From Prochlorococcus sp. AG-347-B23 (GTDB taxonomy: Bacteria; Cyanobacteriota; Cyanobacteriia; PCC-6307; Cyanobiaceae): a DNA stretch of 58,800 nt. A program made the translations under genes and the position numbers. Within the stretch, counting starts at the first letter, position 1, and each line of letters starts with the position of its first letter. Shown here piece by piece: positions 29,395 to 38,562 of the stretch. The notes below the pieces were generated by a model. That model saw only the letters and a list, made by a program, of their open reading frames with translations, did not search any database and was not told the origin of the DNA. Location: NCBI GenBank assembly GCA_003281715.1, contig QCBE01000007.1:1-58800 (forward strand). The letters run 5' to 3'.

Positions 29395-30477
29395 ATGAAA
29401 ACCTTAAAAGAAAATTTTCAAAAAGCAAACATAGTTATTATTGGATCAGGGATTATTGGAAAATTTAACGCCTTAGAATTATCAGAATTAGGTTTCCAGG
29501 TAACGATAATAGATCCAGCCCAACACCAAAATAGTAGCAATGCAGCTTTAGGCTTACTAATGGGTAATATGTATCAAAAAAGAAGAGGTAGAAGCTGGGA
29601 TCTCAGGAAACAGAGCATTGAATTATGGCCACAATGGATTACATTCCTGCAAAAATTTAATTGTGAATTAAATATCGAAAAACCATTAATACAACTAACT
29701 ACAGATGAAGAAAAGTTTAAAAAATTAGAGAAATTTGTTTATGAAAATAATGATCAAAACTTGCGAATTTTAGAAAGAGACTCAATATTTATCAAGAATA
29801 TTAATAAAGCCTTCCAAGCAACAAGTATAAAAGGAATGATCTCGTTCAAAGATGGAAGAATAAATCCTTTTTCTTTACTTCAAACATTAGATCAATATCT
29901 AAAACATAAAAAAGTAAATTATTTGCGAGAAGAAATAATAAAAATAAGAAAATCAAACAATCAATGGATTTCTACAACAAGGAATAATGAAAACATCAAA
30001 TCTGACATGGTTATTTTGTGTAATTCACTAAAAGCGATTGATTTAATAGGTAGCCTATCTCACAACATCAAATTAAAACCTGTTTTAGGACAAGCTATAG
30101 AAATTGAGATAAATGATGCAGAAGTTGATTTATTATCGCTGCCAAAACAATTCAACATAAATGGTAAAAATATAATTCTAAAATCAAACAATAAGCTAAT
30201 TATTGGATCAACTGATGAATATAGTACTAAGCCAGAAGAAAATACATTCGAAAAACTTACAAATTTTCTCGATAAAAAACCAAATTGGCTGATGAAAGGA
30301 AAAATTTCTAAAAAATGGTTCGGAATAAGGTCAAGGCCAGATGGTGAACCTTCACCAATAATGAAAAATCTTGAAGATGGGCTAATTATATGTACAGGTT
30401 TTTATAAAAATGGGATTTTACTGGCTCCGGCTTGTTCTAAATGGGTTACTAATGAAGTTAAAAATTATCTTTATTAA
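29395..30477 (+). CDS. FAD-dependent oxidoreductase (DAO family)
   Basis: This 360-residue protein begins with a dinucleotide-binding fold ([20 protein letters not shown], about residues 14-33) and an acidic-type second strand TIIDP. The rest matches the D-amino acid oxidase/glycine oxidase family, with a GQAIEIEI strand and a C-terminal [13 protein letters not shown]...[13 protein letters not shown] stretch like the ThiO/DadA group. It may oxidise an amine or amino acid, perhaps glycine for thiazole synthesis, but no thi genes are adjacent. Its stop codon shares bases with that of convergent dnaK2. Confidence 0.8.
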   Translation: MKTLKENFQKANIVIIGSGIIGKFNALELSELGFQVTIIDPAQHQNSSNAALGLLMGNMYQKRRGRSWDLRKQSIELWPQWITFLQKFNCELNIEKPLIQLTTDEEKFKKLEKFVYENNDQNLRILERDSIFIKNINKAFQATSIKGMISFKDGRINPFSLLQTLDQYLKHKKVNYLREEIIKIRKSNNQWISTTRNNENIKSDMVILCNSLKAIDLIGSLSHNIKLKPVLGQAIEIEINDAEVDLLSLPKQFNINGKNIILKSNNKLIIGSTDEYSTKPEENTFEKLTNFLDKKPNWLMKGKISKKWFGIRSRPDGEPSPIMKNLEDGLIICTGFYKNGILLAPACSKWVTNEVKNYLY

Positions 30478-32381
30478 TCTTTTGTTTCAGTAAAGTCCGC
30501 ATCAATTACGTCATCTCCACCTTTTTCGTTTGAATCACTCTGATCAGGACCGCCTGCAGCGCCAGGTGACGGTGGCTGATTACCTGGTTGCTGATAAACA
30601 GATGAACCAACTGCATAAAGTTCTTGCTGAAGTTCTTCAAGAAGTTTTTTCATTGATTCATAATCTTCTTTTGCAGTTGCTTCTTTTAAAGCATTACTTT
30701 TTTCTTCAACTTTAGACTTTGCTGCAGCATCAATTTTGTCTCCTAATTCACCAAGTTGCTTTTCTGTCTGGTAGACAAGTGTTTCAGCTTGATTTTTTAA
30801 ATCGATTTTTTCTCTTTTTTCTTTATCTGCAGATGCATTTGATTCAGCATCTTTTACCATTTTTTCAACTTCATTATCAGATAAAGTAGAGGCACCAGTG
30901 ATAGAGATACTTTGCTCTTTACCGCTTCCTTTATCTTTAGCAGTAACACTAAGAATACCGTTTGCATCGATATCAAATGTAACCTCAATTTGGGGTACAC
31001 CTCTTGGAGCTGAAGGTATACCATCCAGTCTAAAAGTTCCTAAGCTTTTATTATCAGAAGCCATTTCTCTTTCACCCTGTAAAACATGTATTTCTACATT
31101 AGTTTGACCGTCTACAGCAGTTGAATATGTCTCAGATTTCTTTGTAGGTACTGTAGTATTTCTATTAATCATTTTTGTCATAACCCCACCTAAAGTTTCA
31201 ACACCTAAAGAAAGTGGAGTAACGTCAAGCAATAATATATCTTTAACTTCTCCTGCTAAAACTCCTCCTTGAATCGCAGCTCCAACAGCTACTACCTCAT
31301 CAGGATTGACAGTTTGATTTGGTTCCTTACCTATAATTTTTTTAACTAAATCTAATACTGCAGGTATCCTAGATGAACCTCCAACCATCACAACTTCATC
31401 AATTTCACTAGTAGAAATTTTTGCATCGCTAATAGCTCTCTCAACTGGGGTTTTGCACCTATCAATTAAAGAAGCTGCTAATTCCTCAAATTTTGCTCTA
31501 GTTAGGTTCAAATCCAGATGCTTTGGACCTTCGGGGGTAGCTGTGATAAAAGGCAAATTTATTTCACTTTGCGTAGCATTTGAAAGCTCAATTTTTGCTT
31601 TTTCTGCTGCTTCAGTCAGTCGTTGTAAAGCCTGCTTATCTTGTCTAAGATCAATTCCTTCATTTGATTTAAATGTACTGGCTAAATGATCCACGATACA
31701 CCTATCAAAATCATCACCACCTAAATGTGTATCTCCGGATGTTGATAAAACTTCAGTTACTCCATCACCAGCTTCAATAACTGAGACGTCAAATGTTCCT
31801 CCACCTAAATCAAATACAAGAATTTTTTCATTTTCTTTGTCTAAGCCATATGCTAGAGCTGCAGCGGTTGGTTCATTAACAATTCTAAGAACCTCTAAAC
31901 CTGCAATCTTTCCTGCATCCTTTGTGGCCTGTCTCTGAGAATCATTAAAATAAGCTGGAACAGTAATTACAGCCTGTGTAACCTTTTCGCCAAGATATTT
32001 ACCGGCATCATCTGCTAACTTTCTTAAAACCTGAGAACTTACTTCTTCAGGGGAAAACTGCTTATCTAAAATTGGACACTTTAATTTGACACTAGAACCA
32101 GATTTTTCAACAGAATAACTAACTTCTTTAGATTCTTCATTTACTTCATCAACTCTTCTACCAACAAAACGCTTTGCTGAATAAAAAGTGTTTTCAGGGT
32201 TCATAACAGCTTGTCTTTTTGCGATTTGTCCTACAAGCTGATCTTGATTTTTTGTATATGCAACAACTGATGGAGTAGTTCTGAAACCCTCAGCATTTGC
32301 TATTACAGTAGGTTTACCACCTTCCATAACAGCGACACAACTATTAGTTGTTCCTAAATCGATTCCTACAACCTTACCCAT
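30474..32381 (-). CDS. dnaK2: Chaperone DnaK (Hsp70), DnaK2 type
   Basis: This 635-residue Hsp70 folds and protects proteins in the cytoplasm. The ATPase domain begins [20 protein letters not shown] and contains [14 protein letters not shown]. The substrate-binding domain ([17 protein letters not shown]) and the helical lid follow, and the tail is [15 protein letters not shown]. The sequence is close to cyanobacterial DnaK2 as I remember it from Synechocystis. The frame extends 10 codons upstream to 32411, but ATG 32381 fits the family start. No CIRCE element was seen in the upstream spacer shared with divergent aroE. Confidence 0.95.
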   Translation of the reverse strand: MGKVVGIDLGTTNSCVAVMEGGKPTVIANAEGFRTTPSVVAYTKNQDQLVGQIAKRQAVMNPENTFYSAKRFVGRRVDEVNEESKEVSYSVEKSGSSVKLKCPILDKQFSPEEVSSQVLRKLADDAGKYLGEKVTQAVITVPAYFNDSQRQATKDAGKIAGLEVLRIVNEPTAAALAYGLDKENEKILVFDLGGGTFDVSVIEAGDGVTEVLSTSGDTHLGGDDFDRCIVDHLASTFKSNEGIDLRQDKQALQRLTEAAEKAKIELSNATQSEINLPFITATPEGPKHLDLNLTRAKFEELAASLIDRCKTPVERAISDAKISTSEIDEVVMVGGSSRIPAVLDLVKKIIGKEPNQTVNPDEVVAVGAAIQGGVLAGEVKDILLLDVTPLSLGVETLGGVMTKMINRNTTVPTKKSETYSTAVDGQTNVEIHVLQGEREMASDNKSLGTFRLDGIPSAPRGVPQIEVTFDIDANGILSVTAKDKGSGKEQSISITGASTLSDNEVEKMVKDAESNASADKEKREKIDLKNQAETLVYQTEKQLGELGDKIDAAAKSKVEEKSNALKEATAKEDYESMKKLLEELQQELYAVGSSVYQQPGNQPPSPGAAGGPDQSDSNEKGGDDVIDADFTETKD

Positions 32382-32497
32382 GGGTAAATTCTCATATCTA
32401 ATATTCTCCATAATCGGTCATCGGCGTCATTATTGTTACTCAAAGACGGGGTGTGGTTCCCGAACAGATCGTTATTTTTTTAGAAAAAAATCTAAAC
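32382..32497. promoter_or_regulatory. Divergent dnaK2-aroE promoter region
   Basis: This 116 bp spacer separates two divergent genes and is locally richer in G and C (about 32410-32475) than other spacers here. It should hold both promoters. No clear -35/-10 pair or heat-shock operator stood out. Confidence 0.4.
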
Positions 32498-33367
32498 ATG
32501 ATTTCAAGTAAAACATCTTTTATTGCATTAATCGGCAATCCAGTAAGCCATTCTTTGTCACCGATTATGCAAAATGCTGCCCTTCAATATTTAGGACTAG
32601 ATTTAATTTATATTGCTATCCCTTGCAAAGATGAAGATCTAGAATTAGTTCTGAATTCTTTGAAAAAAATTAATTGCAAAGGTTTAAATATTACAATTCC
32701 CCATAAAGAAAAAGTATTCAACCTCTGTAGTGAAATTTCGCCTATAGCAAGCAAACTAAAAGCAATTAACACTCTAAAGTTAAATTCTGAAAAAGAATGG
32801 AGCGCCACTAATACGGATGTAGAGGGATTTATTTATCCGTTAAAAACATTGAACTTAACCAAAAAACAATCGATTGTTCTTGGCTCAGGGGGTGCAGCAA
32901 GATCTGTTATTCAAGGATTAATAAATTTAAATTTTTCAAGAATTTCAGTTGTATCACGAAACATATCATCACTAAATGAATTAATAAAAAATTTTGAAAA
33001 TCAAATTGAACTTCAGGTTTTGTTAAATAATAATAATCATGCTCAAAATTTAATTGCAGAAGCAGATTTAATTGTAAATACAACACCAGTAGGAATGAAA
33101 ACACCTAAGTATGAAATGAATGTGTTGCCATATGGTGAGTCTTTTTGGAGATCTCTTAACTCAAAGACGATTGTTTATGATTTAATCTATAATCCTGCTC
33201 CAACCCATCTATTAAAATTTAGCGCAAACAAAGGTTGCATGACTATTGATGGTTCGCAAATGCTTGTTGCTCAGGGATTGAAATCATTATCATTTTGGAC
33301 AAATGGCTTAGAAGTACCTTTTCATGTTATGAATGATGCACTAAAAAATTATCTTAAAAGTAAATGA
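32498..33367 (+). CDS. aroE: Shikimate dehydrogenase
   Basis: This 289-residue NADPH enzyme reduces 3-dehydroshikimate to shikimate. The substrate site IGNPVSHSLSP is near residues 11-21. The catalytic Lys lies in NITIPHKEKV and the Asp in NTDVEGF. The nucleotide loop is LGSGGAARSVI. The C-terminal part has DLIYNPAPTHLL and DGSQMLVAQG. The open frame extends to a GTG at 32453, but ATG 32498 matches the family start. Confidence 0.95.
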   Translation: MISSKTSFIALIGNPVSHSLSPIMQNAALQYLGLDLIYIAIPCKDEDLELVLNSLKKINCKGLNITIPHKEKVFNLCSEISPIASKLKAINTLKLNSEKEWSATNTDVEGFIYPLKTLNLTKKQSIVLGSGGAARSVIQGLINLNFSRISVVSRNISSLNELIKNFENQIELQVLLNNNNHAQNLIAEADLIVNTTPVGMKTPKYEMNVLPYGESFWRSLNSKTIVYDLIYNPAPTHLLKFSANKGCMTIDGSQMLVAQGLKSLSFWTNGLEVPFHVMNDALKNYLKSK

Positions 33368-33377
33368 TGTTAATTTT

Positions 33378-33454
33378 CAAGGAACTGCACATCATGATGT
33401 ATCGTTAAAGATGAACAGACGCTCATCACATCAATTTATGAGCCAAAGTCCTTG
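33378..33454 (+). promoter_or_regulatory. Structured leader in front of rpsF
   Basis: Three inverted-repeat elements lie in the 96 nt spacer. ACATCATGATGT (33389-33400) is a perfect 12-base palindrome. GCTCAT (33421-33426) can pair with ATGAGC (33438-33443) over an 11-nt loop. CAAGGAACT (33378-33386) can pair with AGTCCTTG (33447-33454) with one bulge, closing over the other two just before the start. Ribosomal protein S6 leaders are autoregulated in several bacteria; that this one is, is a guess. Confidence 0.4.
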
Positions 33455-33463
33455 TCTGAAACT

Positions 33464-33922
33464 ATGAACGATCAACACTCTTATTACGAAACCATGTACA
33501 TCCTCCGCCCTGATATTGCGGAAGATGAAGTAACTAACCACATTGGCAAATATAATAAACTTTTAGAAGAATTTGGCGGTACCATCCTCGATAGTCAAAT
33601 GAGGGGTAAAAGAAGATTAGCCTATCAAATAGCAAAACATAGAGAAGGTATTTACGTTCAACTAAGTCATCAGGGTGATGGACAACATATTTTCAAAATT
33701 GAAAAAGCAATGAGACTTAGTGAAGATGTTATTAGATATATGACCGTTAAACAAGAAGGACCTTTGCCAACTCCAAGACCTTCTAATAAAAGTTCAACTC
33801 AAGTAAATAATAAAGAGAATCCAGAAACTAAAGTTGAATCTAAGGAAAAACAATCAGTTATAAGCGCAGATACTTCAACTTCGGCAAAAGATACTGAAAC
33901 AAAAGAAAATGCAGAATCTTAA
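33464..33922 (+). CDS. rpsF: 30S ribosomal protein S6
   Basis: This 152-residue protein (from ATG 33464; a TTG at 33452 is also in frame) binds the platform of the small subunit with S18. The conserved core [12 protein letters not shown] and [10 protein letters not shown]...GIYVQL runs to about residue 100. The last 50 residues are a Ser/Thr/Lys/Glu-rich tail with no fold signal, longer than in E. coli. rpsR is not next to it. The stop is 3 bp from the convergent argG stop. Confidence 0.94.
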   Translation: MNDQHSYYETMYILRPDIAEDEVTNHIGKYNKLLEEFGGTILDSQMRGKRRLAYQIAKHREGIYVQLSHQGDGQHIFKIEKAMRLSEDVIRYMTVKQEGPLPTPRPSNKSSTQVNNKENPETKVESKEKQSVISADTSTSAKDTETKENAES

Positions 33923-33925
33923 GTA

Positions 33926-35140
33926 TTAATCTTTTGTTTTTGAATTTAACTCAGCCCATATTTTGTTAGACATACCCCACATATAAATAAAACCCTCAGC
34001 CAAAGAATGATTGAAAACATCTTCCTTGCTGTAAGTCGCCAAATCTTCCCTGTAAAGTGAATTATTTTCCGACGTTCTCCCAATTACTATTGCGTTTCCC
34101 TTGTGAAGTCTAATCTTTACTCTTCCATTGACTGAAGTTTGAGTCGATGAAATAAATGCATCTAAACTATCTTTTAGAGGACCAAACCAAAAACCTTGAT
34201 AGACTAATTGCCCCCATTTTTTTTCCACTATTCCTTTAAAGTCCACAACATCTGGGTTTAATGTAATGCTCTCTAATTCTTTATGAGCTTTAATTAAAAG
34301 TAATAGGCCAGGTGTTTCGTAAATTTCTCTACTTTTAATTCCTACTACTCGATCTTCAATCATATCTATTCTTCCAAAACCATGCGCACCTGAAAGATCA
34401 TTCGCTTTTTGAATAATCTCAACTGGAGTTAAAAATTCATCATTAATTCCAATAGGAAAGCCATTTTTAAAGACAATTTCTATATCTTGAGGGGAATCAG
34501 GTGAATTATCAATTGATGATGTCATCGCAAATATATCTTCAGGTGCTTCTTGCATTGGGTCTTCTAAAATCCCTGCTTCAATACTCCTGCCAAGTAAGTT
34601 AACGTCTATTGAATAAGGTGATTTTTTTGATACTGGTGCAGGAATACCAAATTTTTCTCCATACACTATTGCCTCTTCCCTGCTCATGTTCCACTCTCTT
34701 GCGGGAGTAATTATTTTCAAATCAGGGCCTAAAGCATTAATTGCCAAATCAAATCGAACTTGATCATTGCCTTTACCTGTACATCCATGAGCTACTGCAT
34801 CAGCATTAATCTCTCGAGCAATATTGACGAGATTTTCGGCAATTAAAGGTCTTGCAAGAGCTGTAGATAAAGGATATTTATCTAAATATAATGCGTTCGC
34901 TCTAATAGCTGGAAAAGCAAATCTCTCAACAAAACTATTAACTAAATTACCAACAATTGATTGAGATGCACCAGAATTTAAAGCTTTTTGTCTAATAAGC
35001 TCTAAATCCTCTCCTTGTCCAAGATCTGCTACAAAAGTAACCACTTCTGAAATTCCATATTCATTCTTCAGATATGGAATACACACGCTTGTATCTACTC
35101 CCCCAGAATATGCTAGTACAACTTTTTTTACCTGCTGCAT
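33926..35140 (-). CDS. argG: Argininosuccinate synthase
   Basis: This 404-residue enzyme joins citrulline and aspartate using ATP in arginine synthesis. The PP-loop [15 protein letters not shown] is at about residues 9-23, and [14 protein letters not shown] near residue 118 is the family signature. [12 protein letters not shown] and [15 protein letters not shown] also fit. A small membrane protein gene lies 36 bp upstream on the same strand and may share its transcript. Confidence 0.96.
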   Translation of the reverse strand: MQQVKKVVLAYSGGVDTSVCIPYLKNEYGISEVVTFVADLGQGEDLELIRQKALNSGASQSIVGNLVNSFVERFAFPAIRANALYLDKYPLSTALARPLIAENLVNIAREINADAVAHGCTGKGNDQVRFDLAINALGPDLKIITPAREWNMSREEAIVYGEKFGIPAPVSKKSPYSIDVNLLGRSIEAGILEDPMQEAPEDIFAMTSSIDNSPDSPQDIEIVFKNGFPIGINDEFLTPVEIIQKANDLSGAHGFGRIDMIEDRVVGIKSREIYETPGLLLLIKAHKELESITLNPDVVDFKGIVEKKWGQLVYQGFWFGPLKDSLDAFISSTQTSVNGRVKIRLHKGNAIVIGRTSENNSLYREDLATYSKEDVFNHSLAEGFIYMWGMSNKIWAELNSKTKD

Positions 35141-35176
35141 CTAAATTTGCTCCATAAATTAAAAATTTTGACGAAA

Positions 35177-35386
35177 TTAAGAATTTGAAAACTTATTAAA
35201 AACTAATATTATTGTAACTAAAAGAGCTGGGCCAAAAACTAGTATCAAGAGAAGAAAATTATTAATTATTAAAACATTAGGATTTAAGTATCCAATAAAT
35301 TTAAATAATCCAGAAAATAACAATGAAATTAGCCAGATAAAAAAGTATTTTAAATTTCCTTTATCAAACAAAGTTTCCGTGTGCAT
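35177..35386 (-). CDS. Small membrane protein, 69 aa, unknown function
   Basis: This short protein (MHTETLFDKGNLKYFF at its start) has two hydrophobic stretches, at about residues 13-33 and 39-63, so it probably forms a two-helix hairpin in a membrane. No family is recognised. It has an ATG start and lies 36 bp before argG in the same direction, which suggests a real gene. It could be restricted to picocyanobacteria. Confidence 0.65.
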   Translation of the reverse strand: MHTETLFDKGNLKYFFIWLISLLFSGLFKFIGYLNPNVLIINNFLLLILVFGPALLVTIILVFNKFSNS

Positions 35387-35423
35387 TATTATGTATTATC
35401 TTATATATAGAACTTAACCCTTA

Positions 35424-35702
35424 ATGGACTCAAATAAACTAAAACTTAGATTAGAAGATATTTCTGAAGTCAACCCTGCTTTAACGTGCTACCACAGAGA
35501 TGATCCAGCTCCTGTTTTGCCATTAAGAGATGAACCTGATTTACTTTCTTGGCTTGAAAATACAGGGAGACTTGTTGCAGAAAAAGACGGAGATTCACAA
35601 GAAATTAGTACGATAGAAGAAGAAGAACTTTCAGCACTTATGGGAGAAAAGGAAGACTATAAAATTGAAGACGACCCATCAGAAGATGATTGGGAAGATT
35701 AA
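35424..35702 (+). CDS. DUF3134-like acidic protein, 92 aa
   Basis: This small, strongly acidic soluble protein contains VNPALTCYHRDDPAPVLPLRD and PDLLSWLENTGRLV, a pattern I recall from the cyanobacterial DUF3134 family. The C-terminal third is nearly all Glu and Asp. Its function is not known. It is divergent from the 69-residue gene and overlaps the mraY start by 17 bp, so the two are probably translated from one mRNA. Confidence 0.75.
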   Translation: MDSNKLKLRLEDISEVNPALTCYHRDDPAPVLPLRDEPDLLSWLENTGRLVAEKDGDSQEISTIEEEELSALMGEKEDYKIEDDPSEDDWED

Positions 35703-36762
35703 ACACTTTAACTTTAAATCATTATTAATTTTAAATACTTTTGCTATAGTAATAACTTCCTATTTTTTTAATAATTTCATTTTACTAGGTGTTTACTTAT
35801 TATTTTTTTTTATTTCATCAATCACAGTAAAGAATGGTCTAAATATAATCAAAAAATTAAATTTACTTCAAACTATTAGGAATGAAGGTCCTGCTAATCA
35901 CTTTAAAAAAAGTGATACACCAACAATGGGTGGGATTTTTATGATAATCCCTTTTTTAATTTTTCTTTTGATAATAAGTATAAATTTAAATTCTCTAAAA
36001 TTATTTCTTTTATTACTTACTGGTTTTGGTTTCTTTATTACAGGATTTTTAGATGATTATATAAGCATTAAGAACAAAAAAAACACAGGGCTAAAAACAA
36101 AAGAAAAATTTATCCTACAAAGTATTATCTCAATAATTTTTATATTTTTAGCCTATGAAAAAAATTTAATAAATCCATTAATTCTTGTATCTGACTCCTG
36201 GGGAATAAATATGAATATTTTCATATTACCAGTTTCTTTTTTAGTACTTGTTGGAATAAGTAATTCCGTCAATTTGACTGATGGACTTGATGGATTAGCA
36301 GCTGGGTGCAGTGGGATTGTTTTTTGTGGTTTAGGAACAGAAATTTTAATGAAAGAACAGCAGGAGCTTTTTGTTTTTAGTATCTTATGTTATTCAATGT
36401 CCGGAATATGCTTAGGATTTCTTAAATACAATAGGTATCCAGCAAAGATATTTATGGGTGACACAGGATCTCTAAGTATTGGTGCAATTCTTGGGTCAAT
36501 AGCGTTATTAACTAATAGCATTTTTACCTTATCTATTTTCTCAGGAATATTTATTATTGAATCATTATCCGTAATGATTCAAGTAGGGTTTTTTAAAATT
36601 ACAAAAAAATTATTTCACAAGGGTAAACGTATATTTTTAATGGCTCCACTTCACCACCATTTTGAACTCAAAGGAGTTAAAGAACAAAAAATAGTTGAAA
36701 ATTTTTGGAAAATCAACATGTTACTTGTAATTTTAGGTATAGTTTTAAAAATAAATCTCTAA
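35686..36762 (+). CDS. mraY: Phospho-N-acetylmuramoyl-pentapeptide transferase
   Basis: This roughly 358-residue membrane enzyme transfers phospho-MurNAc-pentapeptide to undecaprenyl phosphate, forming lipid I for the cell wall. Conserved motifs are GPANHFKKSDTPTMGG, FLDDYISI, NLTDGLDGLAAG, FMGDTGSLSIGA and MAPLHHHFELKG, which include the catalytic Asp residues and the HHH loop. Ten or so membrane helices are evident. ATG 35686 is chosen; an upstream ATG at 35665 is also in frame and would overlap the DUF3134 gene by 38 bp. Other mur genes are absent. Confidence 0.95.
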   Translation: MIGKIKHFNFKSLLILNTFAIVITSYFFNNFILLGVYLLFFFISSITVKNGLNIIKKLNLLQTIRNEGPANHFKKSDTPTMGGIFMIIPFLIFLLIISINLNSLKLFLLLLTGFGFFITGFLDDYISIKNKKNTGLKTKEKFILQSIISIIFIFLAYEKNLINPLILVSDSWGINMNIFILPVSFLVLVGISNSVNLTDGLDGLAAGCSGIVFCGLGTEILMKEQQELFVFSILCYSMSGICLGFLKYNRYPAKIFMGDTGSLSIGAILGSIALLTNSIFTLSIFSGIFIIESLSVMIQVGFFKITKKLFHKGKRIFLMAPLHHHFELKGVKEQKIVENFWKINMLLVILGIVLKINL

Positions 36763-36772
36763 AAAATTTGTT

Positions 36773-37018
36773 ATGAGTTTTTTTACATGGAAAGATAATG
36801 GATTAACAAGTGACTGCTCCAGTCTTGATGCGATGGCATCAAGATTCGAAGAAACTGCGAACTTAATGAAAAAACTATCTAAGAAGGGCTTCAAACTAAA
36901 GAAAACTCAAAACAATCAACTAATTCTTCACCATGATCCTAAAGTATTCGATCAATGGGGTTTTATAAGCGAAGAACTTCCTTTTAAACAACTCTGTTTA
37001 ATATCAGAGGAAGAGTAA
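36773..37018 (+). CDS. Conserved hypothetical protein, 81 aa
   Basis: This small soluble protein (MSFFTWKDNGLTSDCSSLD at its start) has a helix like MASRFEETANLMKKLSKKG, followed by short strands (FKLKKTQNNQLILHH). I cannot name a family, though it reads as a conserved picocyanobacterial protein. It begins 10 bp after mraY, probably in the same operon. Its last 67 bp overlap the 3' end of convergent SPS. Confidence 0.65.
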   Translation: MSFFTWKDNGLTSDCSSLDAMASRFEETANLMKKLSKKGFKLKKTQNNQLILHHDPKVFDQWGFISEELPFKQLCLISEEE

Positions 37019-38361
37019 CTATTTGACCTTAAAAACTCTTGTTTGAGTATTGATAAATAATTGCATACATGAGTGTTCCAACTAAAATGCCTGTTAACAC
37101 CTTCAATTCCATTTCTGCTCCATAATTTCCACTGATTATGATTAGAAATTCCTTGTTCAAGTATACTTTTCAACTTATTAATATCCGTAACATCCACTAG
37201 AAGTCCATTTTCACACTTTGAGCGAATTTCTTTTGGTCCTCCATCATTTGTTGATATTATTGGCAACCCACATGAAGAAGCTTCAAGAAGAGTTAACCCA
37301 AAAGGCTCAGTTAAAGCTGGATTTACGAATACACCACCTCTGCTAGCAGCCCACCTATATAAAGCAGGTATCTGACTTGGAAGATGTTTTTTTGGATAAG
37401 CTACCTTTCCATACAAATTATATTTATCAATTGTTTCAAAAATATTATTGAAAACGTCTTTTTGTTGAGGGTCAAGTTTTGAGGTACTATCTCGACAACC
37501 CAAAATCAAAATTAAATTAGTTTTTCTTTTTAATTTTTCAGATCTTCCATATGCCTCAATCAAAGAAGGAATATTTTTTCTTCGTACAGCTCTAGAAATA
37601 TGCAATAATGGTGGTTTTGTAGAGTCCTTAAGAAAAGGTCTCACCATATTCTCAATTTCAGCTGTCTCTGTTGTCGAGTGAATATGATGAAACTTTTTAT
37701 GATCAACACCAGGAGGTATTACTTTAGCTTTAAGAGGTGAAAAAGAAGAATATTGAGAATATTGATAAACTGACTCTTGTTTAGTGCTCGTAACAATAAT
37801 ATCTGCGGACTTTAAAACTTTTTCTTCTGCCTCAATTCTCTTACTTATGGAAAAAAGATTTTCAATTTGGTTTGTTTTTAAACCAGTATCAAGCAATTTC
37901 CTTCTTTTTTCTCTCCCTAAAGAATGGCCAGTAAAAATAAGTGGGACGTTTAAGGATTGACTTAGTTTAACTCCTACATATCCAGCATCTGCATAGTGCG
38001 CATGAATAAAATGAGGCTTATTATCTTCTTTATAGAAAGAGATAAGTCTTTCAGTTAAATGATCCAAATAAGGCCAAAGCAATTCCTTTCTTAAATATTT
38101 ATTAGGACCAAATTTGAATCTTAAAATTCTTACTCCAGGTTCTACAAATTCTTTTTCTTTAGAATATTCATCATCTACTTTAGGGTCTTTTATTAAACGA
38201 GTAACTAAATCCACTTGATCAACTTCTGAAGTATTAGCCAAACTTTTAACTAACTCTAAAACGTATTGTGTTTGCCCACCCGTATCTGCATCCCTGCCTA
38301 ATTCAAGATTTTTGGAGCGTATAAGACCATGTAAATGTAAATGTAAAAATTTCAATCTCAT
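36952..38361 (-). CDS. sps: Sucrose-phosphate synthase
   Basis: This 469-residue GT-B glycosyltransferase of family 4 probably makes sucrose-6-phosphate from UDP- or ADP-glucose and fructose-6-phosphate. Signatures are HLHLHGLIRSKNLELGRDAD near the N-terminus, DTGGQTQYVLELV, HAHYADAGY, TGHSLGREKR, and the C-terminal donor motif EPFGLTLLEASSCGLPIIST. Only the glucosyltransferase part is present; there is no phosphatase-like (SPP) extension. The product would act as a compatible solute. The tail overlaps the 81-residue gene on the other strand by 67 bp. Confidence 0.9.
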   Translation of the reverse strand: MRLKFLHLHLHGLIRSKNLELGRDADTGGQTQYVLELVKSLANTSEVDQVDLVTRLIKDPKVDDEYSKEKEFVEPGVRILRFKFGPNKYLRKELLWPYLDHLTERLISFYKEDNKPHFIHAHYADAGYVGVKLSQSLNVPLIFTGHSLGREKRRKLLDTGLKTNQIENLFSISKRIEAEEKVLKSADIIVTSTKQESVYQYSQYSSFSPLKAKVIPPGVDHKKFHHIHSTTETAEIENMVRPFLKDSTKPPLLHISRAVRRKNIPSLIEAYGRSEKLKRKTNLILILGCRDSTSKLDPQQKDVFNNIFETIDKYNLYGKVAYPKKHLPSQIPALYRWAASRGGVFVNPALTEPFGLTLLEASSCGLPIISTNDGGPKEIRSKCENGLLVDVTDINKLKSILEQGISNHNQWKLWSRNGIEGVNRHFSWNTHVCNYLSILKQEFLRSNSYSSSDIKQSCLKGSSSLIKPH

Positions 38362-38562
38362 TCAGCAAATCCTCGGATCAAAGACCTTTAATACTAATAA
38401 GATGAATTTCTCTAGGAAATATTAAGAAAGCATTATGATTTGAAATTTTTTTAATATAAAAGTTTTCAAAAAAGCAGTGGTAGAAGAGTTTTATGCCCCT
38501 TTAAAACAGAATTTCTTATTGTTGAAATAATTAAAATAAAAAGAAATACAACAAGGATCCTC

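Noticed and set aside
30474..32411. Longer DnaK2 start at 32411
   Set aside because: The ten extra residues do not match the family; ATG 32381 gives the usual [10 protein letters not shown] start.
38362..38562. Spacer between SPS and uvrA, with a GTG-started frame of 18 codons
   Set aside because: The frame is short, lacks a ribosome site and resembles no protein; no tRNA or strong hairpin was seen.
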